DNA of 64,000 nucleotides from Leuctra nigra. Its lineage: Eukaryota; Arthropoda; Insecta; Plecoptera; Leuctridae. The DNA is taken from positions 19,903,409 to 19,967,408 of the forward strand of contig OW203765.1 in assembly GCA_934045905.1 (NCBI GenBank). Reading direction: 5' to 3'. Positions 32,360 through 44,600 of this stretch are shown here, in pieces. The stretch's first letter is position 1. Every line of letters begins with the position of its first letter. A program made the position numbers and the translations under genes. Under the pieces are notes generated by a model that made no database searches, had not been told where the DNA came from, and was given only the letters and a program-made list of their open reading frames with translations.

Positions 32360-33899
32360 TTTATTTTTTATATGCTTAAAAATTGAGACATATTAATTTG
32401 ATTCCATTCCCCGTCGCTCGAGGTACATGTACATTTTTCAAATTAAATTTTCTCGTAGCAACTATACCATAATATAATATTCATGCATAATATAATATTG
32501 AAAATATTATGTTCAAAGCATTTTCCACTGCAGTTTCTGAGTGCATCGAAGGATGGAGCGTCATCCCGTCTTTCAAATGTAAATACTTTAGGGCTAGGAT
32601 TAGGAAGACCTTTAAAACTGCAAAGTAAGCAGACGGTTAACCAAGAAAGAAACCCAGAGAAAATACCAAATAAGAGCAATTGAATTAGTGTAACTACTTT
32701 TGGCAGACGTATTGTTGTCTAAACTTCAGTGAACGGGTTGGTTTTACAAATAACCTTTTAAAACGTAATAACTATTTTTAAAATTAGGTAATTATAATAT
32801 TTAAAGTATACCTAATTTAAAAGAACGATGAAACAATGTCTCCATTGCCTGAATTTATACGGTTTAATGGTTCGAAACAAGACTAGTTTCAATTCATAAT
32901 TTACAAATCAATAAAACAACTAAGTGACAAATTGAATAATATAATGAATACCTACATGGAGTGCATTCCGTCAGTTTGGATATTAACTTGATATTGAGTC
33001 TCTTCAACAGAGTAGGTGCATTATACTTTTTATCAAAGTCTCTATATCCCTCAGTAACATTGTCAAAGCCACATGTAATATCTCGTACATTGTCACGAAG
33101 TCAAACTCCAGCCACTATAGATTGCACGTCGAACGCTGCTTTTAGGTTATGTTCGGTTCGGTTCTCTCTACACAACACCCCGAGGCGTACTATTTTATAA
33201 TTGTCCCTCTCCTCCATTGGGAGCAAAACTTCCCGCATCCTATGTAATATGAAGGGTTTATAGGCGAACAGAGAATCCGTACCATTGGCGGGCTTTCGTT
33301 CTTGGATGAAAATCACGGACTTTATTGGGATAGGAGCAATAGAAGTAATATTTTTTTTCTACCCACCGCTAGACTTATTATTCAAAGGGAAAGGTTGCGA
33401 AGCACGTTGTACACTTGAAAAGAAAATATATGAGTTAGATTTAATCGAGTATTGGCTTCTAGAGGTCGTATGTGAATGGTGAAGAGTTTGATAGGAAATC
33501 TTGGATGAAATATAAAATCGTATTGGCTACGTAGAGCCAGTTGGTTTTAAAGTGAAACGAGAGCATGTATTTTATTGCAGTATCTAAAAATAGTGTCGCG
33601 TCTGTAGGTTCATTTTTGTACTTATAGTGACTTTTCCACGAACAAGATCACTTGAACTCGATTGCGACGGCAAACCAAGAATATTCGTAGAAAGACTGCT
33701 AAGAAACTGAACATTACTACTGATTGAACCATCCTGCTGATGGTTTTTCAGTGGTTTTCCAATCAGCTATATGAAAAGCAAATGCTATGATGTTCTTCCA
33801 ACATAACCACTGACTGATATTAAGAAGATAACTTAGTTAGAAATAAGTGATGATGAAGAGAAGGAGGGAAGAGACATGGATGTATGGAAGATCAACGAT
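32360..33899. other. AT-rich DNA, no gene seen
   Basis: Scattered short ORFs without motifs. No element ends recognised. Confidence 0.4.
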
Positions 33900-33953
33900 T
33901 CAATTGTTGAATACAGACCAATTGTGTATCTATTTTTAAGTGCCAATAAATTA

Positions 33954-33990
<37 letters not shown>
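33900..33990 (+). repeat. (ATT)n microsatellite, possible retroposon tail
   Basis: About 12 ATT units follow GTGCCAATAAATTAC. The AATAAA-plus-trinucleotide arrangement suggests the 3' end of a plus-strand LINE-like insertion, though no other part was recognised. Confidence 0.5.
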
Positions 33991-33995
<5 letters not shown>

Positions 33996-33999
33996 TACG

Positions 34000-34908
34000 A
34001 AACCAGCTCAAATTGCTTAGCGTAGGACTTCTAATTTAAATATTCAAATACCTTATCACAGTCGTATAAAATAAAAATATATACATTACCTTGTTCCAAT
34101 ATACCTATTATTTTATTCCTATAAACTTATATCAATCCTCATAAATATATATCGTATCCATTTTTATAACATATTACACATTTTATTCATACAGTGTCAT
34201 AGTTTCCGAGAGTTTTAGAGTATTCTTTTTATCGCTTAGTCTCGAAAGTTGACGCAATCTCTTGATGCAAACTGATCGACGTCACGACGCTAGACCGCGG
34301 CGTCGCTAATGACGACGCTCTAATGAGGTGTCTGGGGGGGGGGGAGGGGGGCTCTATTATGCAACTGATATCAAAGGTGAGAGGTAATGTTGATTACTAA
34401 GAGATGTGTTGTGGAGGTGTTGTTTACAGCTACTTGTAAATAATAAGTTCCTCGCTGTTTAGTAAGATGGGACTTGTTTTAATTGTCTTCATGCATCTTA
34501 CATGTTAATTAATGTATGTTTTAAGATCAAGCTCTGACAAAAAGGAAATAAAACTATATATTTAAGCTTGTTGAAGCTTTCAAATCTCTCTCAATACTTT
34601 CTAAAGCTTTGTTTGTATAGTTTCTTTAATAGTTTGTAAATGAGATTGTGTACTAAGTAAGTTAAAGTAGTTAGTTATTTTCTGTGGATTTCTTTAATGC
34701 AATTTCAAGAAATAAGATTACCTGTAACTCATTTAACGTATTAAACTACTAAATCATCATTGTTGCCTAGACTTCCTCATGTGTGCTTTAATTTCAGTTT
34801 AGGGTAAGTTTCCATTTAAGAGTTCAGTTTGAACATTAATACTTCGCACTTTAAAGAACTTTATGAAATTCAATGTGTTTAAAAGTAATTTACTGTACCT
34901 ACTACTTA
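34000..34908. other. AT-rich DNA with a GC-rich islet at 34252-34352
   Basis: The islet has several GACG/GCGTCG words (GACGTCACGACGCTAG, GCGGCGTCGC) and a 12-G run. The rest is featureless. Confidence 0.4.
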
Positions 34909-35055
34909 GGGCCGGTCTTTCAATGCCTTGCTAACTTTTATACAGTCAATAAGGACTAAATTGCCATGGAAACAACCAATGACATTCCTAGAATGACCAC
35001 TAACTAACTGTTAAGAGTTAATTGAGACTTTAGCAGAGTATTGAAAGACCGGGCC
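34909..35055. mobile_element. PIF/Harbinger-like MITE, family B, copy 1
   Basis: Ends GGGCCGGTCTTTCAATGC and GTATTGAAAGACCGGGCC, 147 bp, with TTA on both sides (34906-34908 and 35056-35058). Confidence 0.88.
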
Positions 35056-35987
35056 TTAGTTTAATATTTTTATTTTCGAACTAATTTAACGAACTGATTT
35101 GTAATTGACTTTTTCTCATTTATATCATTAACAAAATAACGAACTTAATGATAAAGTTATTTAATATAGAGAATTGTATACTTTATCATTCCTCAAGACA
35201 CGGTGTGACTGTGAAGCGTTCACTCAAAAGTTCTTCAAAAAGAGAGTGCGTGTTTTGACAATTTAAAAGAACCTTTCCCAATGCTGTTTAATAGTCATGT
35301 TTTAAAGATAATAAAAATACAGAAAGATCAGCTTTAAAAGCTCTGCCGTCAAATAAAATCAAACAACTCGAAAGAAAATTCAGTAGCCTTGAAATAACCA
35401 AGTTTCTCATAAGAAGCTTACATAGTATTTTCTACATTATCCTCTACAGATTTCAGATTAAGAAATTTTCTAATAGTATCAAGTGTTTGACAAAATGTTG
35501 AAACTCTTTGTTGGCCTGCGTTCTCGCAATTAGCAACACTTTCGTTCATAGCATTAGCAAGTCGACTACGTGAAGCCTTTAATTAGTTTCAACCCCCATG
35601 ACGAGAGTTAAACCCTCCTATTTTATAATATTTAAATATTTGAAGAAGACTCAATTAGAACACGTGCTAGATTTAAGGGATGAAGAAAGTGGGAGGGGCG
35701 GGAGGGGGGAGGTCTAAAGTGCTTTGAGGTTGGTAAAGGTTGACTACTTACTTAAATTAAGGGTTATATTAAGTTAGGGAGTCTTCTTTATGGAATGAAA
35801 TTTCTTAAAGCACTTTCTTTTAAGACGTGGAGGTGCCAGGTTTTTATGATAACCGATTTGAGTGACGGATATAATTTAAATTGATGTATATAGTTGGAAC
35901 TTTACTTTTTAATAACCCCCGTTAATGTATTCAACGTTGGGAGTTCGACATTTTCTCTCGAAGAATCAAAGTATTTTGTTATTATTA
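35056..35987. other. AT-rich DNA, nothing recognised
   Basis: One G-rich patch (GGGAGGGGCGGGAGGGGGG) lies at about 35690-35712. Otherwise nothing. Confidence 0.4.
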
Positions 35988-36371
35988 AGAGGCAAACGGA
36001 AGCGAACGGGAATCGCACGGTTCGTCAGGGTTTTTTTTAAATTTTGTCTTCCCACTTAATAATTTTAAAAAATCAGATAGTAACGACCCATAACAGCCTA
36101 ATAGACTAAATAATGCAGCACACTGGAGTTCATTATGACCTCTGGTATTACCTCAAAGTGTTAAATACGATATTTTTAGTAAAATAATCGTATTTAACAC
36201 TTTGAGGTCGCACCAAAGGTCATAAAGTACTGCAGTGTGTGGCATTATTTAGTCTTTTAGGCTGTAATGGGTCGTTACTCTCTGATTTTTTAAAATTATT
36301 TAGTGGGAAGACAACATTTCAAAAAACGCTCTGACGAACCGTGCGATTCCCGTTCGCTTCCGTTTGCCTCT
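35988..36371. mobile_element. Near-complete palindromic MITE, TA flanks
   Basis: AGAGGCAAACGGAAGCGAAC and its exact complement are the ends, with TA on both sides. The arms of about 185 bp pair at roughly 90% up to an apex near TTTTTAGTAAAATAA at about 36180. Tc1/mariner-like by its TA flanks. Confidence 0.85.
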
Positions 36372-39300
36372 TAAGGATTGGCCAAGTCGCATACTGGCCA
36401 TATTTTATCCAAATTAAATCCCTGAAAAAGTTCTCCTCAAGAGTCATCATTTTGTATTTACAACCATAATTATATCAATACAGTCACCAACAAGAAAATT
36501 ATGGATGTAAATTCATTATCATGTCTCTTGGGATGTCACTTAGTGATTTAATATGGACAAAACATGTCTGCCTTGCTCCGTGGCCACTCGACCTATGGTA
36601 ACACGAGACAAGGGTTCAAGGCTAAATTATGTGTCTAGCACAGGACTAGAGCAATGGTAAATGAAATGTATGAGGGTCATGTTAGAAAACTGTGACCTCC
36701 ACAACAATTCTGTGCTTTGAAACTTTAATAACGTGAAACTACACATGATTGCTGCTGTTTCTCATACTTTATGTTTCTATCGCATTGGCCTTGCTTTAGA
36801 GTCGCGACATTTGCTCTGTTCGCATAAATCGCGACTCTGTTTCATTTCTCATAGCGCGGCGTGTGGTTAATATTTTGTCAACTCATTTGGAGCGCTTTCG
36901 GTTGCCGTTTTGGGACTCGAAGTAAAATTGAAGAGATAGAAAAGGAATTTGGTCGTGTTATTTTCGTCTTGCAATAAGGAGAAATACTGCTAAATGGTAG
37001 ACAAATTGTAGATTTATGTAATTCGTAACTCAAATTTTAACTTGAATAAGGTAATTTCTTCCAAAAGTGTGATAAAATTGATATATTTATACAATAATAT
37101 TGCATTATCTCAAACTTGTTCTTATTGATAACTTCTGATAAAATCTTTAACATTAAAAAAATAGTAATTTTAATTCCTCACTACAAATGGTGGCACAAGA
37201 GGGATTTGTAAAATATTATTATTTTTCGTTCGTTTTTGTAAACAGATTAAACCTTTTTCATCGAAAAATGTTTTACATGTCCTGTTGTTCATTGACAAGT
37301 GAAAAAACATTAATGCTTCCTTGGGGTTTGACATTGAAATCTAGCAACTTTGTCAAATGTAAATTGTTATGATCTTCCGTAGAGAATAGAACAAAATGTA
37401 TTAAAATACATTTGGCTACTGCTCGATCATCATGGCAAAATAATTTCCTCCTATCTTTGAAAAACCTCACATATGAATGATATTCAAATAAACTAGATTT
37501 GCATCATGAGTTTCCTTATATTTCCATCAACTGACGTCTTTTCACTCGTATTTATCCCAAAATACTCGTCCTGTCTCAAGTTATTTCTCTTCTTCAACGC
37601 GTCGCCTTCAGTCTGTCATGTTGCCAGGCGTCGCCGCAAGCCGCTCAGGGAGGGCGCTAGTGTCGCTAGATTCGGACGTCTGTTGTCTTAAGACTCGCTG
37701 ACATTCACAGAGAAAAGAGGGAATTTTATTCGCCGTTCATGCAAAAGTTTTCGATGAAAAGCACAAGATGGAGAGTTCGAAAAGTTTTTGAACGGGTATG
37801 TATAAAAGTAAAATGTGAGAATATAAATGCTGGTTAGGCTCCAGGGAAAAAGACTTTCGCAGACGGATAACACGGGTATTCCATTTCCTTGAGCTATTCT
37901 ATGCATGGGACATATTTAGTTTGTTTGAACCTCGGGTTACGGTGTGGCGAAGTGAATCATTTCATCATTCGAAATAAGGAAGTGGAAATGACTTGCGAAT
38001 CTTTTGGAAATAAGATCGTCAAGTTCTTCTTTCACATACAAAACGGATTTCGTGAGAGAGCAAAAGAGGATTGTTAATAAAGTGAATGTTCTAAAGGTAA
38101 ATAGATTTTTTATACTTTCTGAACACAGGTGATTTGGAAATTATCAGAAAAGTCATGATTTATTAAATACCAAGATTGCTTTTCCAGAGTTCATGTTTTA
38201 CAACAATGTTCTGCCAAAGAAGGGGGCTAAAAACCACAAAAATGCTATATTTCTTAGGAAATTTACGAGTTTGTATAACTTTTAAGATGTAAAATTTCCA
38301 GTCTAAAGTCAGATAAATCAAATTAGTTAAGCTTTCTTGCCGTTGAATAAAATAATGTAAAGATTCAAAGCATTCCAATGAATGGAGTTTTTTTTTGGAT
38401 TCTACTTCCCGTATTACATCGTGAATAAGGTACACAAAAAACAATGATACAATGACTAATCTGCTTCCTCATAAAATTCAGATTTCAAGAGGTTATTATA
38501 TAACATTCGCCGTAAGATAATACATCAACACCATTTGATTCTTATGAAGTGTTAAAGTTTCAAATAAAATAACAAATGTAAAGAGTTACAGAATAATGGT
38601 TTGATACTTGGAAGATCTTACTTGACGTATGACTTATCTCAAGAATCAACAACACATCACTCTAAATCACAATGTCTTAATACCTTAATATTATCAACTA
38701 TTAAACTCTCTGAAATCTCCATAAAAGCACGATATTATATTTCAAACATCACAAACTTCAACTTTGTCATTCGCATCAAAGTTCAAGATGACGTCGACGT
38801 TGATCCAATAGACACTCGAAACTACTTATTTCTCTAACTTTTCTGCTCGGGGCTCTTTACAAAGCTCGTCAATGGAAACAGAAAATGCACACTTTACCCC
38901 CACCCCCCTCAAGATTAGAGCTGCTTCTTCGAGTGCTTATCTTATCGCGAACTCTCTGAGCGGTGAAAATTATCCATCGACGAAGTTATGCGATTAAAAT
39001 AGAGAAATAAAGAGAGTGCTTCGACTCGATGGTTTCGAGATATTGTATTCTTTGAGTGTCGTACTAGAAGTTTCCCTGGCAAAGTTCAGCCAGATTTACA
39101 TGGATTCGCAATTTACTAGATACTTTAATCGCATGAATCCAATTTCAATTATTTGTTTTGAAATGTTTTTCAGTAGGTACTTCACATTTTTCTAGCCAGT
39201 ATAATGGTTGTACTTAAAAACATTTAATTAACGTTTTTTACAAGAACCTACATTTTAATTGATAGTTCAGCATTTCATCACTTAACCCATAAAATGGGAA

Positions 39301-39682
39301 TAAAAAATGCCATGTTATGCACGAGTATTATACTTATTTGGTTACACATGAAGACATAATTCAAAAGAAATTAAAAACCTGGTAAGCTTAATTGTAGGTC
39401 TGCAAATGAATAGTTCAGGGCATCATCAATGATGTAACTCCATGCAAATGCTATATTCGGACCTCGAGAGAAGGGGAATGGAGTCTCAAATTCTTCGAAT
39501 ATCGGTGCATTTTTACAAGTTTTGAGATGTAAAAAGTCCACTTTAAATTCAGATAAACTTTTTTTTTACCAATAGAACTTAAAAGTTGTACCTTCACACA
39601 ACACTTAACGGTTTTTACAACTTAAAAGTTATCAAAAGCCCACTTAAGGCCAGGTACATCCGAATGGTTAGGCATTTTCATC
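36372..39682. other. AT-rich DNA, no gene seen
   Basis: A hairpin AGAGTCGCGA / TCGCGACTCT lies at 36799-36838 and a GC-rich islet at 37590-37690 (GCGTCGCC words). Diverged copies of the CCCCTTCTCTCGTG motif are near 38205 and 39460 (minus). Nothing coding. Confidence 0.4.
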
Positions 39683-39844
39683 TGGTCCCCAAGTCTTGAA
39701 ATCAGCGTTTTGAAACCGTTCGCGATTTCATTGTTTAAAACTTGGAAAAGTTGACAATTAAGCTTTAGCCTTTAACTTTTTTACGTTTTAATCAGTGAAA
39801 ACGCAATCGGTTTGAAAACGACGATTTCAAGACTTGGGGTCCTG
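39683..39844. mobile_element. MITE-like inverted repeat with CCAAGTCTTGAAATC arms
   Basis: GGTCCCCAAGTCTTGAAATC and GATTTCAAGACTTGGGGTCC begin arms of about 60 bp. It is related by its core to the element at 60892. Confidence 0.65.
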
Positions 39845-40925
39845 TCGACTCTTGACAACTTAAAACCTGTTAAAATTATCAATACCCTCCAGGAAATGGA
39901 TCCCTTTTATTTTGATTCTCTTCCCCCTTCTCTTGTGGTACAAAGAGTAGCGATTAGTTTAATGACAATTGAGCTAACAATAGACTATTACCGTCATCGT
40001 TTCACATTGTTACGTACTCGGTACAGATACAACCTGACTATTCACGGCCTACTTGGTTAATCACACTTGGCAAGTTCGCGTATAAGCGGTGGGCGTGTGC
40101 AGTGGATATAGGAGGCTGTGGATTACAAGATCGACGCGGGAAGGTGACTGTAATTACGTCATTTCCTCGGTGAAATTTAATTGAACGAGGCAAATGGTCC
40201 AGGGAAATTAGAGGGCTCGAGATGAGAATGGTTCTTGGGAGAGTCTGGGGGTGAGGTCGCCAAGAGGTGAAGTGAATTCAACAAGAGACCGGATTGCGAG
40301 GTTGTTCTTCTCATTGTATGAGATATGTTGTCATTAGAATGAGACAGAGAGAAAAGAATTTAATCTAGGAAGAGAAACATCTTTAAGGAATATTACTATC
40401 TAGGTCACCAGAGAAGAGAGGTGACATTTCTTAAGTTTTAAAAGCTTCAAAAATCAACTTTGAAGTCCGGTAAACCTGAATGCTGAGCTTTTTATGGTAA
40501 GAGGCTTTTTTCGGTTTAAAAGATATAACTTAATACATTAAGATATGGAGCTTTTTATGTAGATTCTATATCTCTGATCGCTATTTCGCCTTTTGATAAA
40601 TGAAATCTGCTTATTTATTTTTAAATGTATATTTACATATTTTTATATGGTTTATAAAGTAACGTATGCTTTTTTGAAATGGTATAATTTATTTACAGTC
40701 TTTTATAGGGAAAACTTTTTGGTAGGCACATACTTCCAAAATATTTTTAATAGATAAGTTCCTAAAGTTTAGATTTTCAAAACCAAATGTTTTGGGAGTA
40801 ATACGAAATCTGACAAATTAAAACACAGTAATAGGGCCTAAGATAAAACAATAATCGAATCACATTAATTGACAAATATAATTAGTCAAAACAAATTTTC
40901 GGTTAACATTTTTTACATTGTATTA
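39845..40925. other. AT-rich DNA with copies of the CCCCTTCTCTTGTGGTAC motif
   Basis: Copies lie at about 39893-39950 and, more diverged, at 40545-40590. No exon. Confidence 0.4.
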
Positions 40926-41111
40926 AGGTGCCTTTCCATGCTCCGTCACCGTCAGTCACCGTCCGAAGAAAACGACAGAATGCGATCACGTGACCCGTCT
41001 CGACCAATCAGAGCCATCCCCAAAAATCTCGGACGGCGACGGATCACGTGATCGCATTCTGTCGTTTTCGTCGGACGGTGACGGACGGTGACGGAGCATG
41101 GAAATCCACCT
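40926..41111. mobile_element. Foldback MITE with TTA target duplication and CACGTG in both arms
   Basis: The ends are AGGTGCCTTTCCATGCTCCG and CGGAGCATGGAAATCCACCT, with TTA at 40923-40925 and 41112-41114. Arms of about 70 bp contain GTCACCGTC repeats and GATCACGTGA. PIF/Harbinger-like by the 3-bp duplication. Confidence 0.85.
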
Positions 41112-41520
41112 TTAGTGTGTTTATTATGTTTCTGTGCAATACACACATGAATAAGGATCATGAAAGTGCCTCCTAAATGTAGTAAGCACTACTCTGGGAT
41201 CCCGAACTTTAACTGAATTATGTTGTTATTAAGTTAGTCCGAATGGGCCCAAGGCATGGCGCGTATCAAACATTCCCACGAAATCATTGGCGCCACTGCC
41301 CTCGCATAAACGCCGACTAATTACCCCCCCCCCCCCCTCCCCCAAGCGACTCAAGTCCACTTTACACTTTGCCTGAGTCATGAAAACAAGAGAACTTTCA
41401 AGTGCATACGTGTTTGTGACATATAGTTCACAGTTTTAGATTTCAAGTAATAATATATAATTAATAAAAGTCTACAGAATAAATCTACCAATTGAGTGGA
41501 AGACATCAGTAATCTCATTA

Positions 41521-41665
41521 AGGTCTTGAATGCTCTGTTAAATCAGTAGGTAGTTAATTTAATCAAATGTTACCGTAGTGGTCATTCCAGGAATTTCATT
41601 GGTTGTTGCCTCAATAAAGCTTAAACTAACTGTTTAAATTTATTATGAGCATTGAAAAAACGTCC
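41521..41665. mobile_element. Decayed family B MITE, copy 6
   Basis: AGGTCTTGAATGCTCTGTTAAA at the left, ATTGGTTGTTGCC in the middle and GAGCATTGAAAAAACGTCC at the right match family B with many changes. TTA precedes it. Confidence 0.55.
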
Positions 41666-44600
41666 ATTTGATTGTATTTGTCACGAAATTCACAATTTCC
41701 ATCTAGTACTACTTTAGACTAATAATTAGCCAATGTAGGCCATTTAGACTAAATGGATCATTCTGTCTAAGGTATACTACTTGAAATTCTTCTAAAAGGT
41801 TTCTAACCTCTGGTTACAAGTGCAAGTGCAACATTTAGTTGTGTTTTATGGCATGTTCACATCCGTATTGACATACATATTTTGGCGGACATTTGTAACC
41901 TTTTAAATCAAAACAACCCCTTTCTCGTGCTAAATTTTGTGACCTGACGGTACATTTAATTTAACCACTAATCGTTTCAATCTCTGGTAACATGATCTTG
42001 TTAAATACCCTATTAATAACTTTACATCGCTGTCCTTGGTGCACACATTTTCAACAATTGAAATAGCTCATTTAGAATTGTCCAGTGTAATCCAACCACG
42101 ACAATAATTCTACTAAACTTAATGCTCAACGCTATATCAGATTCACCCCTAAGCAAGAAACTACGTGCAAACCGCTTCTCTTGCTCTCGCCATGATATAT
42201 AACGACTATAAGAATTGTTTATTAACTTAGGAGTTCGCATTTAACGCTAGGCCGGGCATTAATGTCTGTGATAATTATTTATACTCTCACTGCGTATCCA
42301 ATATCAGGAGACGGTAAGGGTGCAAGGCCCGCTCTGGGGTAGCGTGGGGGGCATTAATAAAACACAGGAGGTGATTTACAGGGGTGGGGGGTGCCGATGC
42401 TGATTCCAAGGAGCAATTGAGAATGCTGAACTCAGTTCAATGTGTTTTCTTTCAATAGTTCGTGTTTGGAGAAGGTAGAGAAATGTTGGTAATTTGGCTT
42501 TCGGGGAAAGAAAGTGTTTGGGTTGGAGGAATTGGGATACGGTCTTTGAATGAATTATGTTTTAAGATAATATGTAAGTTAGGTTTAGGGACAATAAAAA
42601 ACCTTCGTGTCAATAGATTCTCGAATTTGATGTACCTAGTTATGAATTGTTATGCAAGAGTTTTTGTATTTATTTAATTATATTTTTGAGAAACAAATAA
42701 TATCACATGAATATGGTGACATTTTTCTGCTACATTTCACATCAAACACAGCGGATATGTGTTTTTAAATTAGGTTTAACGTTACTATTGTTCCACTAGA
42801 GAGAATGATAATAAATAAGTTCAATACAAAAATGTGCAATTACTTGGAAAATGTATTTTTTTGTTTTCATATTTTTGACGTTGACAAAAATTCACTTTTT
42901 CGTAAGGTAATACACTCGTTTGAATGAATATTTGTGGCTCTTTGGCAACTTCGTTCTCATTTGGACGTCATGGGGTAAATATTAGAATGTTTTGTAAGTA
43001 AATGAAAACGAGAGACTCAATAATGAAGCATTCGGACACGGCACAAGCCACGTTCTACTAGTGAAAATTATACTAAGCTCAAGCTAAGTTCCTTGTCGTT
43101 GCAGAATAGTGCGACGTAGACAATTTGAAACTATGTTAGAGTTGCTAGACCACACCTATACGCAGTCAATAACTAGGAAGCGCTCTGTGCAATAATTACA
43201 CATATATAATTATTCACACAGTCTTATATTGAATTATAATTAATATTATGTGTCAGAGACTCAGAGTTGGGTTGTTCTTACATCTTGTTTTAAATATTTT
43301 AAAATAATCTTCAAATATAAGTACTTTTAAATTTCTTGAGAGATTCTGCTAAAAATGTGTAAACTGTGATACAGAGTTAGACTTGATGGTATGGAAAATG
43401 GTGGGAACTTTTCACATATCAACCAATCAGTGTAAAAACCAACAGTATACCAGACAAGTGATCTTCACACGAATACAATTTTTCAGCATAATCAAAGAAC
43501 TGTTGCAATAACTGAAAAATGAATAACCAAATAAAATAGTAAAAAGGAGTCACTCCCATAGCTCGCTTGATAAAAACGAGTTTTTATAATACGTATGAAT
43601 GGCAAACCCCTATAGGCGGTGCTCTAAAACTACATTTTACTGATCATAAAGTGATCTTAATGTCTCCCAACGTATCGGTAGGTCTTCTAGTAGCTTCCAT
43701 CGCCCCCTATTTAATACCCACAATGTTTTTCACAACCCTCTTACTACCTTTAAAATACATCCCTTAAACAGACAACACGCAACTGGTGTTCGAATTTTAC
43801 TGTGCCCTAAAGATACCGCGTCATATTCAACAACAAAACTCAGACAGAAAAAAAAGAAATATCCATGAAAGAATATTTTCGAAATATGTGAAGAGTTCCA
43901 TCTTCTAAAGACATTCTGATACATTTCAATTCCTCGGAGTGTGGCAAGATATCTCACAAGAGACAATAGCAATACGTTTTTAAATTCGGAATACATATCT
44001 TGAACAATGTGTGTATTTGCTATTCAGATATTCATATTTCGTCCCCTTTCTCTCCTCGTGTCGGGGAAGCCAGAAGACTGATATTGATCCAGCGGCAGAT
44101 CTTCTGAGAGCAAACACCAACTACTTACATCAGGGGTAATGAACCGGACTTGGGTAGGCGAACTAATGCGGGGTTCCTGAGTGCATGAAGTATTTATGAG
44201 TTAGTGAAAGGAGTGTTTTAATTTGATTTTTCTCTACACACATTTTCGTTATCGTGATGGTTGTTGGAATGTATATTTTATATTTTGAATTTTTGTTTCA
44301 GACCAAAATGCCAGCTCTTTTCTACTACTACTATCTGGCATCTGGTATACCATACGTGAGAGAAGATGAATAGTAGTCCACTTAGGAAGAAAACAACTAA
44401 ATCACACAGGTTTACCGGAATTCAGAATGTTATTTTATCAATTAAAATAACCTAAGAATTGAAGCTGTATTATATAATCCCCTTTCTGTGGTACAGATTG
44501 TTCTTCAATTCAATTGTAAAATATTTCATTTAAATTACAAAAAATATCATTTATTTTTACGTTATAACTTTATAATACGTAATATATTATATTTTCGTGT

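Noticed and set aside
32025..32396. 123-codon ORF MATKKIEGSLGNF...
   Set aside because: It lies on the right arm of a foldback and the Helitron-like 3' end; no family resemblance.
40926..41111. piggyBac-type MITE (TTAA target)
   Set aside because: The left flank is TTAA but the right is TTTA; a 3-bp TTA duplication fits both ends better.
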